DNA of 64,000 nucleotides from NVTR01 sp965237505 (GCA_965237505.1 CBDEFR010000004.1:186001-250000); one strand, 5' to 3'; positions 34,421-43,059 are shown, counted from the stretch's first letter. Program-made: numbers and translations. The notes: a model not told the origin generated them from the sequence alone.

Positions 34421-35797
34421 CGAGCTATTGTCAAAAGTTGTGTATGGTCTGATCATGCGGCGGCGCGATCCTGGCGTTCTCCATCTACGAATTTGATGCC
34501 GCGAATAATCTCGGCGAGATGATTCGATCCATTTAGTTTTCTCCATTTTTTCTGGGCGCTCTGGCACAGCTTGAAGACCATGGCCATCGCCGTCTTGCGC
34601 GACAGGCAGCCCTTGGTCCGGTAGGTGCGCAGACGAACCGTGGCGAAGGTGCTCTCGATGGGGTTGGTCGTTCTAATATGCTTCCAGTGTTCGGCGGGGA
34701 AGTCGTAGAAGGTCAAAAGCGCGTCCCGGTCCTTGGCCAGGCAGGCCGTGGCCTTGTCGTATTTCGGTCCGTAGGCTTCCAGGAAGAAGTCGAAGGCGTT
34801 CTCCGCCTCCTTCCTGGTCTCGGCCATCCAGATCTCCTGCAGGTGGCTCTTGGCCTTCTTCTGCAAGCCCTTGGGCAGCTTGTTCAAGACGTTGCCCGTC
34901 TTGTGCACCCAGCAGCGTTGCTCGCGGGCGATCCCGTAGACCTGGCGGAGCGCCTTCCAGAAACCGAGCGCGCCGTCGCCGACCGCCAGTTCCGGACCCA
35001 TTTCAAGGCCACGCCGCTTGAGGTCGAGCAACACCTCCAACCAGGACCGCTCGCTTTCGCGGTAGCCGTCGGTGATGGCGATCAGTTCCTTGCGTCCCGT
35101 GTCCGTAGCCCCGATGACGACCAGGATGCACTGCTTCTCCTCCTCCATGCGGGCGCCGAAATAGATGCCGTCCACCCAGAAATAGACGTAACGCTTGGCC
35201 GTGAGGTCGCGCCCTTGCCAGCATTCCATCTCGTCTTGCCAGACCTCCTTCAGCCGGGTGATCGTGGAGGCCGAAAGGCCCGGCGCTTGCGTCCCCAACA
35301 GCGCCGCCAGCGCTTCCGAAAAGTCGCCGGTGGAGATGCCCTTCAGATACAGCCAGGGCAGGAGGTCTTCCAGGCTCTTGGTCCGGCGCAGATAGCGCGG
35401 CAGGATCGCCGACGTGAACCGGATGGCGCCGTCCCCCCGGTCCCGGACACGGGGCTGGCGCACGCTCACCGGGCCGATCCCGGTCTGGATGGCGCGTTCC
35501 GGCAGATATCCATTGCGCACAACCCGGCGGCGGCCGGCATCGTCAACAAGCGCCGCATAGGCCTCCAGAAACGAGGCGATCTCGGCTTCGATGGCCTGGG
35601 CCAAAAGCTTGCGCGCCCCAGCTTGCAGGACTTCCGTCAACGGGTCTTCCTGAAAATCGGCTGGGCTCCGAAAGGCGATAACGGTATTCTCTTCCATGGC
35701 GTATCCCTCCTTGGCTTCGCTCAAGTGGTGACATTCACAATCACCAGGATACGCCGCCTTCAATCCAACGCCGTACACAAGATTCGGTTATAGCTCT
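34421..35797 (-). mobile_element. IS256-family insertion sequence
   Basis: The inverted ends share GAGCTAT and TTGTGTAYGG blocks. An 8-bp duplication GGGAGAGG is at 34413-34420 and 35798-35805, as usual for IS256. The 1377-bp element lies in the loop of an intergenic hairpin, separating the binding-protein gene from the rest of the transport operon. Confidence 0.88.
34453..35697 (-). CDS. IS256-family (mutator-type) transposase
   Basis: The ATG at 35697 has an excellent ribosome site (AAGGAGGGATACGCC). The 414-residue protein has the IS256 domains: N-terminal LLAQAIEAEIASFLEAYAAL, Asp in VYFWVDGIYFGARM, Asp in LAVGDGALGFWKAL and Glu in RTTNPIESTFATVRLRTYRT. The CWVHKTGNVLNKLPK motif is also typical. 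Full length and intact. Very GC-rich compared with the host operon. Confidence 0.94.
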   Translation of the reverse strand: MEENTVIAFRSPADFQEDPLTEVLQAGARKLLAQAIEAEIASFLEAYAALVDDAGRRRVVRNGYLPERAIQTGIGPVSVRQPRVRDRGDGAIRFTSAILPRYLRRTKSLEDLLPWLYLKGISTGDFSEALAALLGTQAPGLSASTITRLKEVWQDEMECWQGRDLTAKRYVYFWVDGIYFGARMEEEKQCILVVIGATDTGRKELIAITDGYRESERSWLEVLLDLKRRGLEMGPELAVGDGALGFWKALRQVYGIAREQRCWVHKTGNVLNKLPKGLQKKAKSHLQEIWMAETRKEAENAFDFFLEAYGPKYDKATACLAKDRDALLTFYDFPAEHWKHIRTTNPIESTFATVRLRTYRTKGCLSRKTAMAMVFKLCQSAQKKWRKLNGSNHLAEIIRGIKFVDGERQDRAAA

Positions 35798-35842
35798 GGG
35801 AGAGGAGGTCACGGTCGGCCCAAGGACTACGCAATTGGTGCG

Positions 35843-36856
35843 TTATTTGATCTCTAGCTCAATACGCTGCATCCATGCATCAATCTTGAGAGCAACAGCT
35901 TCCCAGGCAAACGGTTGCGGGCTCACGAGAATGGCGTTCGCTTTCACGGCATCTGGTGATCCTGCGATCGCATCGGGATGAACAGGAACCTGGCCGTACT
36001 CTGTCGCATAGGCGATCATGAATTCAGGTGACCCAAACCAGTCAACAAACGCTCTGGACTCATCCAACTGATCGGTTCCAGCCATCACGGCAATACCTTC
36101 AGAGATAAAGGGTGTGCCGCCAACAGTGTCCACCATCACGGCATTGTAACCCACATTGTCAGCTTGCCTACCCACACCGCCAAACCAGTTGAGATCAATG
36201 GTAGCTTCGCCGTTGACAAAGGCCGCTGTCTTGGCGTCGCCACTGTCAACCACGATTGCGTTGTCATAAAAAGCCTGCATAAAATCCCAACCCTCGTCCG
36301 AGATTTCTCCGTTTTCGTCAGCAAAACGAACCAGCACACCGACCAAATAGGTCTTTGTGGTCTGCCAGGCTGTGGGTCCAATGACATATTTTCCTTGGTA
36401 CTCCGGTTTGGTTAGATCCAGCCAGCTGTCTGGGGCCTCTTCGGCAGACATGGCATCTGAATTATAGGCCAGCACAACCGGCGTTTGCCAGAACTTGTGA
36501 ACCATGCCATCGGGTCCCTTGTAGACCTCGGCCAGACCTTCTGCCCAGGTTGGCACATGGGGCTGAAATAGCCCTTCGGTCTTTAGAACTGCCATTGATG
36601 CGTCGATCAGACCTAGCACAACATCGGCCTGAGGGTTGGCTTTTTCGGCCAAGAGCCGGTCAAACAGTTCACCTCCGCCAGCCGACAACATAACAATTTC
36701 GTGGCCAGCGGCTTCTGCCTGCTCAGTAATCCAGACTGCCCGTTCTTCACCTTGTGGTGAGTATACGGTGATCGGTTCAGCGAATGCAGCAACAGCACCT
36801 AGGCCACCAAACGCACAGGCCATAAGCGTTGCCTTGATCATATGGGGTTGTTTCAT
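35843..36856 (-). CDS. Fe3+-type ABC transporter substrate-binding protein
   Basis: The ATG at 36856 follows GGAGGAAATC. A signal peptide (KATLMACAFGGLGAVAAFA) is cleaved before EPITVYSPQGEE. The body is an FbpA/AfuA-like class II binding protein: LAEKANPQADVVLGLIDASM, TPVVLAYNSDAMSAEEAPDS, then GGTPFISEGIAVMAGT. Despite the name of the family, many members bind sugar phosphates, phosphonates or phosphodiesters. Two enzymes for phosphodiester and phosphomonoester cleavage end the operon, so an organic phosphodiester is my preferred ligand. First gene of the leftward operon, facing the ROK regulator gene across 157 bp. Confidence 0.9.
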   Translation of the reverse strand: MKQPHMIKATLMACAFGGLGAVAAFAEPITVYSPQGEERAVWITEQAEAAGHEIVMLSAGGGELFDRLLAEKANPQADVVLGLIDASMAVLKTEGLFQPHVPTWAEGLAEVYKGPDGMVHKFWQTPVVLAYNSDAMSAEEAPDSWLDLTKPEYQGKYVIGPTAWQTTKTYLVGVLVRFADENGEISDEGWDFMQAFYDNAIVVDSGDAKTAAFVNGEATIDLNWFGGVGRQADNVGYNAVMVDTVGGTPFISEGIAVMAGTDQLDESRAFVDWFGSPEFMIAYATEYGQVPVHPDAIAGSPDAVKANAILVSPQPFAWEAVALKIDAWMQRIELEIK

Positions 36857-37013
36857 GATTTCCTCCAAACTCCCTGTTTCCAAAATGAAGGGCGGTTTTC
36901 TTTATTAGCTACGATTGACCGGCCTTCCTTTTTGAGCAAACACATTAAATTACATTCTGTAAAGTAAAATAATATGCAACACGTATATTCAAAGGAATCA
37001 AAGAGGTATCAAC
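36857..37013. promoter_or_regulatory. Divergent promoter region of binding-protein operon and ROK gene
   Basis: 157 bp of AT-rich DNA between two divergent starts. A short palindrome (TTACATTCTGTAA, about 36950-36962) lies nearer the ROK gene and could be the operator of the regulator. No exact promoter can be assigned. Confidence 0.4.
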
Positions 37014-38213
37014 GTGGTTCGGCAAATCAGAGATCTTTCCATGAACGAGCGGCGGCTGGTAGAACTGATTTTCCGACGCGGTCGAATCGCCCGTGTGGAC
37101 CTGGCTGAAGCCACGGATATGACCGGTGCCAGTGTGACCCGTTTGGTGGCTGGTCTGGAAAAAATGGGTTTCTTCGAGCAAACGGTTGAAAAGAGCGGCG
37201 CACGGGGTCAGCCAAAGCGATTGTTAACGCTGCGAAAGAGCGAGTTCCGTGCAGTTGGCGCCTATTTATACCTCGACAGAATTGTCGGTGTTATGGTGGA
37301 TCTTAGCGGAAAAATGCTGGCGACTTGCGAGCACAATCTAAAGAATGTTCAAGCAGTCGAAATTGCAGAATTGGCACAGAGAATTGCCCAGGATTTGTTG
37401 ACAGAAACCAAAACCAAACCTGATCAATTTATGGGAGTTGGCTTGTCCGTCCCGGCAAATTATGGCTCCTACGGCAACCTTGTCCGTGCCCATGAAATGT
37501 TTCCGGAACTGGACGGGTCTGCCATCCATGAAGCCGCGCGCGGCAGCAGCCCGTGGCCGGTATATCTGGAAAATGACGGCACATCTTCCGCATTGGGAGA
37601 GTACCTTTTTGGTGACCACAAAAGCGCCGATCCGCTTTTTCTGATCCATATTGGATACGGCCTTGGTGGCGGCGCGGTATTGAACGGTCGCCCATTACGC
37701 GGCGCATACGGAAACGCGTGCCTACCCGGGGCGCTCTTTCCTTACAACCAGCCGCGCCCGACACTGCAGGATTTGCAGGCAACGCTGGAATGCAAGGGGT
37801 TGAGCTATGATGAGATTATCTCTGGAACCATGAATCCGATCGCCGATATCCCGATCCTGCAAGAGTGGGTTGATCGCGCTGCGGACCAGTTGATACATGC
37901 GATCAAGGTCATTTCTGGTATGTTTGATCCAGAAATTATCGTCCTAAGCGGCGCTCTCAGCCACTCAATTATCGTCTCAATCGCTGAGGTAATCCAGCAA
38001 AAAACAATCGAGGGGCCGTCGCGCGGCTTGCGTGCAGCGCCAACTACAGCGTCTTCCCTAGGTGATCTGAGCGGCCCCATTGGCGCCGCCTGCATCCCGT
38101 TTTTCTCGACCTTTTTCCCTGGCTCAGGAAAGGAGCGCGGCAACCGCTATCTGAACGGGCGCAAAGCGGCCCAATCGCGCGTCAGAACACTAGGGTCAGG
38201 ACTCATTGATTGA
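37014..38213 (+). CDS. ROK-family transcriptional regulator
   Basis: The GTG start at 37014 has AAAGAGG upstream. Residues 1-70 form a winged helix (NERRLVELIFRRGRIARVDL, then TGASVTRLVAGLEKMGFF). The rest is a ROK sugar-kinase-like fold (VGVGLSVPANYGS, LENDGTSSALGEYLFG, GYGLGGGAVLNGRPLRG). It lacks the CxCGxxGCxE zinc motif that many ROK proteins have after the GHL region (here YGNACLPGALFPYN). It probably represses the divergent transport operon and responds to a sugar-like inducer. The last residues are altered by IS5: the original end was RVRTLVLV, now RVRTLGSGLID. Confidence 0.88.
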   Translation: MVRQIRDLSMNERRLVELIFRRGRIARVDLAEATDMTGASVTRLVAGLEKMGFFEQTVEKSGARGQPKRLLTLRKSEFRAVGAYLYLDRIVGVMVDLSGKMLATCEHNLKNVQAVEIAELAQRIAQDLLTETKTKPDQFMGVGLSVPANYGSYGNLVRAHEMFPELDGSAIHEAARGSSPWPVYLENDGTSSALGEYLFGDHKSADPLFLIHIGYGLGGGAVLNGRPLRGAYGNACLPGALFPYNQPRPTLQDLQATLECKGLSYDEIISGTMNPIADIPILQEWVDRAADQLIHAIKVISGMFDPEIIVLSGALSHSIIVSIAEVIQQKTIEGPSRGLRAAPTTASSLGDLSGPIGAACIPFFSTFFPGSGKERGNRYLNGRKAAQSRVRTLGSGLID

Positions 38214-38957
38214 TCCAGAAGATTACGACTGCGGCGATTTGGATTGCTGACAGGAAAGTGTGAGCGCAGCGGTCGAAGCGCATGGCGATACGTTGCCAGT
38301 CTTTGAGTTTGGCAAACATGTTCTCGACTTTATGGCGCTGTTTATATAATGTTTTACAATATGTTGCAGGGTTTTTGCGCTTTTTCCTCGGCGGTATGCA
38401 TGGGGTAATGCCACGCTCAATCAGGGCGGTACGATAAGCGTCGCTATCATAACCTTTGTCGCCCAAAAGCTCTGAAGCAGGCGGTAAATTCGGCAGCAGG
38501 GTCGCCGCACCCTTGTGGTCGGATTGCTGGCCTTCGGTCAACAAAAGCCGCACCGGGCGGCCCTCGCAGTCGCAAACCGCGTGCAGCTTGGAGTTCAATC
38601 CGCCTTTTGTACACCCAATAGCGCGGGGAACATCCCCCCTTTTAACAGACTGCACGCGGTGCGGTGCGCCTTGAGGTGGGTGGCGTCGATCATTAGGCGA
38701 TCCGGCGGACCGTTTTCGGCAACCAGCGCAGTGAAAATATGGTCGAAAACACCCATCTTCGACCAACGTATGAACCTGTTATACGAGTTTTTATGCGGGC
38801 CATAGGTCGTGGGTGCATCACACCAGCGCAAACCATTGCGGATCACATGAATGATTCCGCTAACCACCTTGCGATCATCAACCCGGGGCACCCCATGTGA
38901 CAACGGAAAATATGGTTTGATCCGTCCAACTGCTCCTCACTAAGCCAAAAATGATCC
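38203..38957 (-). pseudogene. IS427-type IS5 transposase, disrupted by IS66
   Basis: Two overlapping frames give an N-terminal DUF4096 part (VDDRKVVSGIIHVIRNGLRW, then YNRFIRWSKMGVFDHIF, Asp in LMIDATHLKAHRT) and a C-terminal part (Asp in ELLGDKGYDSDAYR, Glu in KQRHKVENMFAKLKDWQ). A programmed frameshift between such halves is normal for IS427. The first dozen codons (MSDHFWLSEEQ) are shared with 42865-42877 across the IS66 insertion, and another frameshift follows EEQL. The element cannot make its transposase now. Confidence 0.85.
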
Positions 38958-38972
38958 GTAAGCGTCCGGTGG

Positions 38973-39212
38973 TTACACTTCCGGGCTGTAATTCCACGGC
39001 ATCAGCTCGTCTAGCCTGTTGATTTTATGGTCGGCGACACGCTCCAGAACCCAAGTGAGCCATGCCTGTGGATCAACGCCGTTGAGTTTGGCGGTTTCGA
39101 TCAGAGTGAAGGCGATGGCCATGGAGTTTCCACCACGTTGTGATCCGGCAAACATCCAGTTCTTGCGGCCTATGGCGACGGGCTTCATGGCGCGTTCGGC
39201 GGTGTTGTTATC
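38973..39212 (-). pseudogene. tnpC: IS66 TnpC, C-terminal part
   Basis: Encodes the third catalytic region (NNTAERAMKPVAIGRKNW), then FAGSQRGGNSMAIAFTLIE, TAKLNGVDPQAWLTWVLERV and the end NRLDELMPWNY, which is the usual TnpC terminus. The rest of the gene is at 40676-42000. Joining at the ATC core gives LDTDNNTAERAM in frame. Confidence 0.9.
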
Positions 39213-39449
39213 GGGCATGCTGACTTCGGCGCTTCGATTTCCGCCCCTGTTTTTCAAATGTCATGTTAGACAGGTTTCGCGGGATCGGGGCGTCGGAGTG
39301 CGAAGAAGCGGGCAGGCCGACTAGACAATGAGCTGCGAGCTCGTGTTGTTATCTGGCCGCCCCTACGACCAGCCCGTGTGCGCCGCGAGCGCGTATCCGT
39401 AATTGTCTTACGAGCCCGTGCACTCCTTTAACAACGAGAAGGAGTACAT
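39213..39449 (+). ncRNA. Candidate bridge RNA of IS110
   Basis: IS110-group elements encode a structured bridge RNA in the non-coding left end that specifies target and donor. This 237-bp segment upstream of the transposase has several potential stems, for example GAGCTGCGAGCTC (39328-39340), and GCGGG/GCGCG-rich stretches. No loop assignment could be made by eye. The call rests on position and family knowledge. Confidence 0.45.
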
Positions 39450-40655
39450 ATGATGAGATCAATAGGAATGGACGTCCATCGAAGTTTCGCGCAAGTCGCG
39501 ATCTGTGATGATGGCCAAATAACAGACAGTTTCAAGGTCGATATGGAGCATGATGCGGTCGTGGAATTCGGGCGCAGTCTGCGAGCAGATGACGAGGTGG
39601 TTCTGGAGGCCACGGGAAACACCGCAACGATCGTCCGGCTTCTGACGCCGTTCGTGGCGCGGGTGGTGATCGCCAATCCACTACAGGTGAAGGCAATCGC
39701 CCATGCCCGGGTGAAGACCGACAAGGTAGACGCAAAAATCCTAGCCCAACTTCACGCAGCAGGGTTCCTGCCTGAGGTGTGGGCGGCGGATGACGAGACG
39801 CTTGCACTAAGGCGACTTGTTTCAGAGCGCGCAGCGGTGGTGCGCTCTATCCGACGATCCAAAAGTCGCGTTCAGGCAGTCCTGCACGCCAACCTAATCC
39901 CAAAATACGCAGGCCATCTGTTCGGGAAAGGTGGGCGACGTTGGTTGGCCAAGGCCCCTCTGCCAAAAACCGAACGCGATCTTCTTGAGCGGCATCTCGA
40001 TGAGTTGGATTGGTTGGCTGGGCGGTTGGAGACGCTTGAGCGCGATCTGATCCACATCTCTCTTGACGATCCGCAGATGCGTAAACTGATGGCCGTGGCT
40101 GGCATTAGCTCCGTAATTGCTGCCGCCGTGATAGCATCGATCGGAGATATCAGCCGGTTCGCCACCCCTGGGAAGCTTGCCAGTTACTTTGGTTTAACGC
40201 CGAGGGTACGCCAATCCGGCGCCCGCGAGGCCATCCACGGTAGGATCACCAAACAGGGAAATGCAACCGCTCGAACGATGCTGGTTGAGGCCGCATGGGG
40301 TGCCGCTTCAGTCCCCGGTCCTTTGCGTGCGTTCTTTTTGCGTATCAAAGATCGAAAGGGCGCCAATGTTGCGGCGGTTGCCACTGCGCGCAAAATTGCA
40401 ACCCTGATCTGGCATCTCCTCACCAAGGACGCCCCTTACCAGTGGGCACGTCCGGCATTTGTCGCAATGAAGATGCGCAAATTAGAATTACGCGCCGGAG
40501 CCCCTAAAGCCTACGGGAAAGCCGGTCCTGGGCGTGATTACTGGATCAAGGAACTTCGACATCGAGAAATGGAACTGGTTGCCAATGCCGAGGCTTCCTA
40601 TGCAAAGATGGTCGAGGCGTGGCGAGAAAAGCCACCAAAGACCCAAAAAATCTGA
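39450..40655 (+). CDS. IS110-family transposase (DEDD recombinase)
   Basis: The 401-residue protein has an N-terminal RuvC-like DEDD domain (Asp in SIGMDVHRSF, Glu in VVLEATGN, two Asp in VKTDKVDAKILAQ). The C-terminal Tnp domain carries the serine nucleophile region (LTPRVRQSGAREAIHGRITK) after a helix-hairpin-helix (VAGISSVIAAAVIASIGDIS, FATPGKLASYFGL). The start ATG at 39450 is preceded by GAGAAGGAGTACAT. Intact. Confidence 0.94.
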   Translation: MMRSIGMDVHRSFAQVAICDDGQITDSFKVDMEHDAVVEFGRSLRADDEVVLEATGNTATIVRLLTPFVARVVIANPLQVKAIAHARVKTDKVDAKILAQLHAAGFLPEVWAADDETLALRRLVSERAAVVRSIRRSKSRVQAVLHANLIPKYAGHLFGKGGRRWLAKAPLPKTERDLLERHLDELDWLAGRLETLERDLIHISLDDPQMRKLMAVAGISSVIAAAVIASIGDISRFATPGKLASYFGLTPRVRQSGAREAIHGRITKQGNATARTMLVEAAWGAASVPGPLRAFFLRIKDRKGANVAAVATARKIATLIWHLLTKDAPYQWARPAFVAMKMRKLELRAGAPKAYGKAGPGRDYWIKELRHREMELVANAEASYAKMVEAWREKPPKTQKI

Positions 40656-40675
40656 GAAAGGGGCTGTTCAACAAC

Positions 40676-42000
40676 ATCCGTGTCCAGCTCCAGAAAGCCG
40701 TTGTCGAGGTAGGGCCATGTTTTGGGCATACGGCCCAAGGCATATCGAATGGCCTTTGCCAAAGGTGATTTGCCCGATATTTTGGGCAATTGGTCGCGCA
40801 ACCATTCTTCCAGATCATCGAAGATGGGCTTTGCATTTTCTTGACGCAGAGCAGCACGGGCCTCGGGAGATTGGCCCCTTGCCTGTTTTTCCACACCATA
40901 CAATTGCGCAATCCGCTTGATGGCCTCCTCGGCAATGGCGGAACCTTGTGCGGCAAACACATCGACAAACTTGCGTCGGATGTGGGCCATGCAGGCCACT
41001 TCCGTGGCTTTACCTTCACCGAACACGCCGTTGAAACCGGCATAGCCATCCGCATGCACCCAGCCTTGATAACCAGACAGGTGCTTGACCGGGTGCTCAC
41101 CCTTTCGATCCACTGTGAACTGATACCAAACGCAGGGCGGTGCCCGTCCAGCACAGCTGGACAGATTGTCTGTTTGTGCGCCTGTGGCGCACGGGCCGGA
41201 CCATGGTCGTTCGTCTCTGACATAGGCCCAGATGCGGGCTGTCCTGGTCTTTTTGTTTCCTGGGGCTAACATCTTCAGTGGGGTATCATCTGCAAACAGG
41301 GATGTGCCACCTTTGGCCCGTTTTGCAATGGCCTCGGCCAATGGTTCCAGAAGCCCGGTAGATTTGCCCACCCAATCTGCCATAGTCGAGCGATCCGGAT
41401 CGACACCCTCACGGGCATAAATTTGCGACTGGCGGTAAAGCGGCAGATGATCTGCAAACTTGCTCACCAGAACATGCGCCAGCAGGCCGGGACCAGGTCG
41501 GCCCCGTTCAATCGGGCGCGAGGGCATCGGGGCTTGCGATATCGCCTCACAGCGACGGCAGGCCATACGCGGTCGGGTGATTTTGTTCACCACAAAGCGG
41601 CCCGGGATGTATTCCAGCTCTTCGGTAATATCTTCGCCCAGCTTTGAGAGATCGCCACCGCACTCAGGGCAATCCTCGCCAACAGACAAAACCTGCTCGA
41701 TACGTTCCAGATGATCGGGCAGCGGTTTGGCCTTGGCTTTTCCTTCAGCTCTATCGGTTCAGCAGGCGCGGTTTCTGCGGCCTTTACCGCCGCCTCTGCA
41801 ATCTCTTCATTCTCGGCAAACAATTGCAGTTGATCCATGCCCTCGGATTTGGATCCGAAACGGTGCCGGTTTGCCCCGTGTAGCTGATGCTGAAGCTTCT
41901 CGATCATCAGCGCCTGTGCCTTCACCTCTGACGCTAAAAGCTCGGTGACACGTCGTAGTTCAACGGGGTCTTCTGGCAGGTTATCAAGGGCGTTCAACAT
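40676..42000 (-). pseudogene. tnpC: IS66 TnpC, N-terminal and middle part
   Basis: The N-terminus is a leucine zipper (LLASEVKAQALMIEKLQHQL) followed by HRFGSKSE. A frameshift near 41740 (after ELKE) leads into the zinc-binding part (CPECGGDLSKLG, CRRCEAISQ) and the core with Asp in TSLFADDTPLKML and Asp in WVHADGYAGFNG. It ends at LELDTD, where IS110 begins. A stretch of about 48 bp with two small hairpins (41146-41192) interrupts the usually contiguous PWSG-APP region. Inactive. Confidence 0.88.
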
Positions 42001-42072
42001 GGCTATTCTATACAGAATTGCGCCCTGAATGTGAATCCATAAACGCCTATACTACTTGATATTTACGCCTGA

Positions 42073-42420
42073 TTACCCTGCTTTCAAAGGCCGCCATGGC
42101 CGCTGTGGAATGCGCCAGTCAATGCCCTCCAGCAGCATCGCCAGTTGCGCCGACGTCAGGCAGACCTTGCCGTCTTTAGCGGCAGGCCAAACAAACCGGC
42201 CCCGTTCAAGACGCTTGGAAAACAGGCAGGCTCCTTGGCTGTCCCACCAGATAATTTTGAGCAAATCACCACGCCGCCCCCGAAACACAAATAGATGGCC
42301 GGAAAACGGATCCTCTGCCAAAACCTGCTCGGCCTGTGCCGCCAGAGTATTGAAACCCCGCCGCATGTCTGTCACGCCCGCCGCCAGCCAGACCCGTGTG
42401 TTGCTTGGCACGGGGATCAC
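42073..42420 (-). CDS. tnpB: IS66 accessory protein TnpB
   Basis: The 115-residue protein begins MIPVPSNTRVWLAAGVTDMR and has the TnpB core DPFSGHLFVFRGRRGDLLKI. TnpB (Orf34 family) is required for IS66 transposition and its own role is unknown. The start overlaps the end of tnpA by 4 bp. Intact. Confidence 0.94.
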   Translation of the reverse strand: MIPVPSNTRVWLAAGVTDMRRGFNTLAAQAEQVLAEDPFSGHLFVFRGRRGDLLKIIWWDSQGACLFSKRLERGRFVWPAAKDGKVCLTSAQLAMLLEGIDWRIPQRPWRPLKAG

Positions 42421-42779
42421 GAAGAAAGCCCTTTCAACAAACGTGCCGACATATCCGCATCAAAACCGCCCTCGGCTATAATCCGGTGACCGTTGGACAG
42501 CTCGATCTCAATTCGGCCTGACGGAGTGCTGGTCACGGCTAGATCAACGCTGGCTGACGCTTCAATCTCGACTGGCAAAAATACAGGGCCGTCAGCTTCC
42601 GGCACAACATCCACGGCGGGAGCATACCGATCATCCTTCAGCCATTTGAATATCAGATTGGCATTCATCGCATACCGACGTGCAACCTGCGCAACCGAAA
42701 CACCAGCCGCCGTCGTCTGAAAACAGATTGAACGCTTCTCATCATCCGGCCAACGCCGCTTCTTCTGCTTCACAGCCAT
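42417..42779 (-). CDS. tnpA: IS66 accessory protein TnpA
   Basis: The 120-residue protein MAVKQKKRRWPDDEKRSICF has a helix-turn-helix (VSVAQVARRYAMNANLIFKW), which binds DNA, and a short C-terminal beta region (PSGRIEIELSNGHRI). First gene of the IS66 set. Intact. Confidence 0.94.
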   Translation of the reverse strand: MAVKQKKRRWPDDEKRSICFQTTAAGVSVAQVARRYAMNANLIFKWLKDDRYAPAVDVVPEADGPVFLPVEIEASASVDLAVTSTPSGRIEIELSNGHRIIAEGGFDADMSARLLKGLSS

Positions 42780-42950
42780 AGAGTGCCCCTAAGTGTCCAC
42801 TATCAATGGTGGACACTAACCCATCAAAATCTGCGCCGTTAGGCGGGGCACACCGGACGCTTACAATGATCCGACATGTTGCCCTCCTGTTTTTGGAGAG
42901 CATTGATTCAGAACACTCTTAAATCTGCAAGAGATTAATAGGTCCTGATC

Positions 42951-43042
42951 CTAGTTCTCGTCTGACAATTCCAACCACACAGGAAGGTGGTCGGAACCGC
43001 ATGCGGTTTCATCAATTTTGAACGATTTGATCCGCTGCCTAA
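42951..43042 (-). pseudogene. Endonuclease/exonuclease/phosphatase gene, 3' part
   Basis: Encodes RQRIKSFKIDETACGSDHLP followed by VWLELSDEN and TAG at 42951-42953. The SDHLPVW motif holds the catalytic Asp-His pair of the EEP (DNase I-like) fold. It continues the part at 45403-45690 once the IS5 copy 4 with its internal IS3-like element is removed. Its stop codon overlaps the original end of the convergent ROK gene. Confidence 0.85.
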
Positions 43043-43059
43043 GTGTCTGATTCAAAACT

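Larger units (their letters stand above)
34401..35819. promoter_or_regulatory. Intergenic stem-loop split by IS256
   Basis: GCCGACCGTGA at 34401-34411 and its perfect complement TCACGGTCGGC at 35809-35819 form an 11-bp stem once IS256 and its duplication are removed, with a loop of about 12 nt (TGGGAGAGGAGG). It sat between the binding-protein and ATPase genes. A stem-loop at this spot commonly makes binding-protein mRNA more abundant than the rest of the operon; that role is inferred. Confidence 0.6.
39213..40675 (+). mobile_element. IS110-family insertion sequence
   Basis: The junctions are deduced by rejoining the host gene: left GTTGTTATC at 39204-39212 and right ATCCGTGTCC from 40676 share the trinucleotide ATC, which fits the short core duplicated by IS110 recombinases. 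The element has no terminal inverted repeats, as expected. It carries one transposase gene with a 237-bp non-coding left segment and a very short right segment. Confidence 0.82.
38958..42864 (-). mobile_element. IS66-family insertion sequence interrupted by IS110
   Basis: The ends are GTAAGCGTCCGGTG at both termini as inverted repeats, with an exact 8-bp duplication AATGATCC at 38950-38957 and 42865-42872. It holds tnpA, tnpB and tnpC reading leftward; tnpC is split by the IS110 at 39213-40675 and frameshifted near its start. It is inserted in the first codons of the IS427-type transposase gene. Confidence 0.92.
38194..42950 (-). mobile_element. IS5-family (IS427-type) element containing IS66 and IS110
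   Basis: The ends are GGTCAGGACTCATTGAT at 38194 and, complemented, GATCAGGACCTATTAAT at 42950. Both sides have CTAG (38190-38193, 42951-42954), the standard IS427 target. Subtracting the IS66 with its 8-bp duplication leaves about 0.84 kb. The target CTAG lay in the overlap of the ROK stop region and the stop codon of the convergent endonuclease/phosphatase gene. Confidence 0.88.

Noticed and set aside
34678..35793. A 371-codon frame antisense to the IS256 transposase
   Set aside because: Leu/Arg/Pro-rich shadow of the transposase; no ribosome site and no domain.
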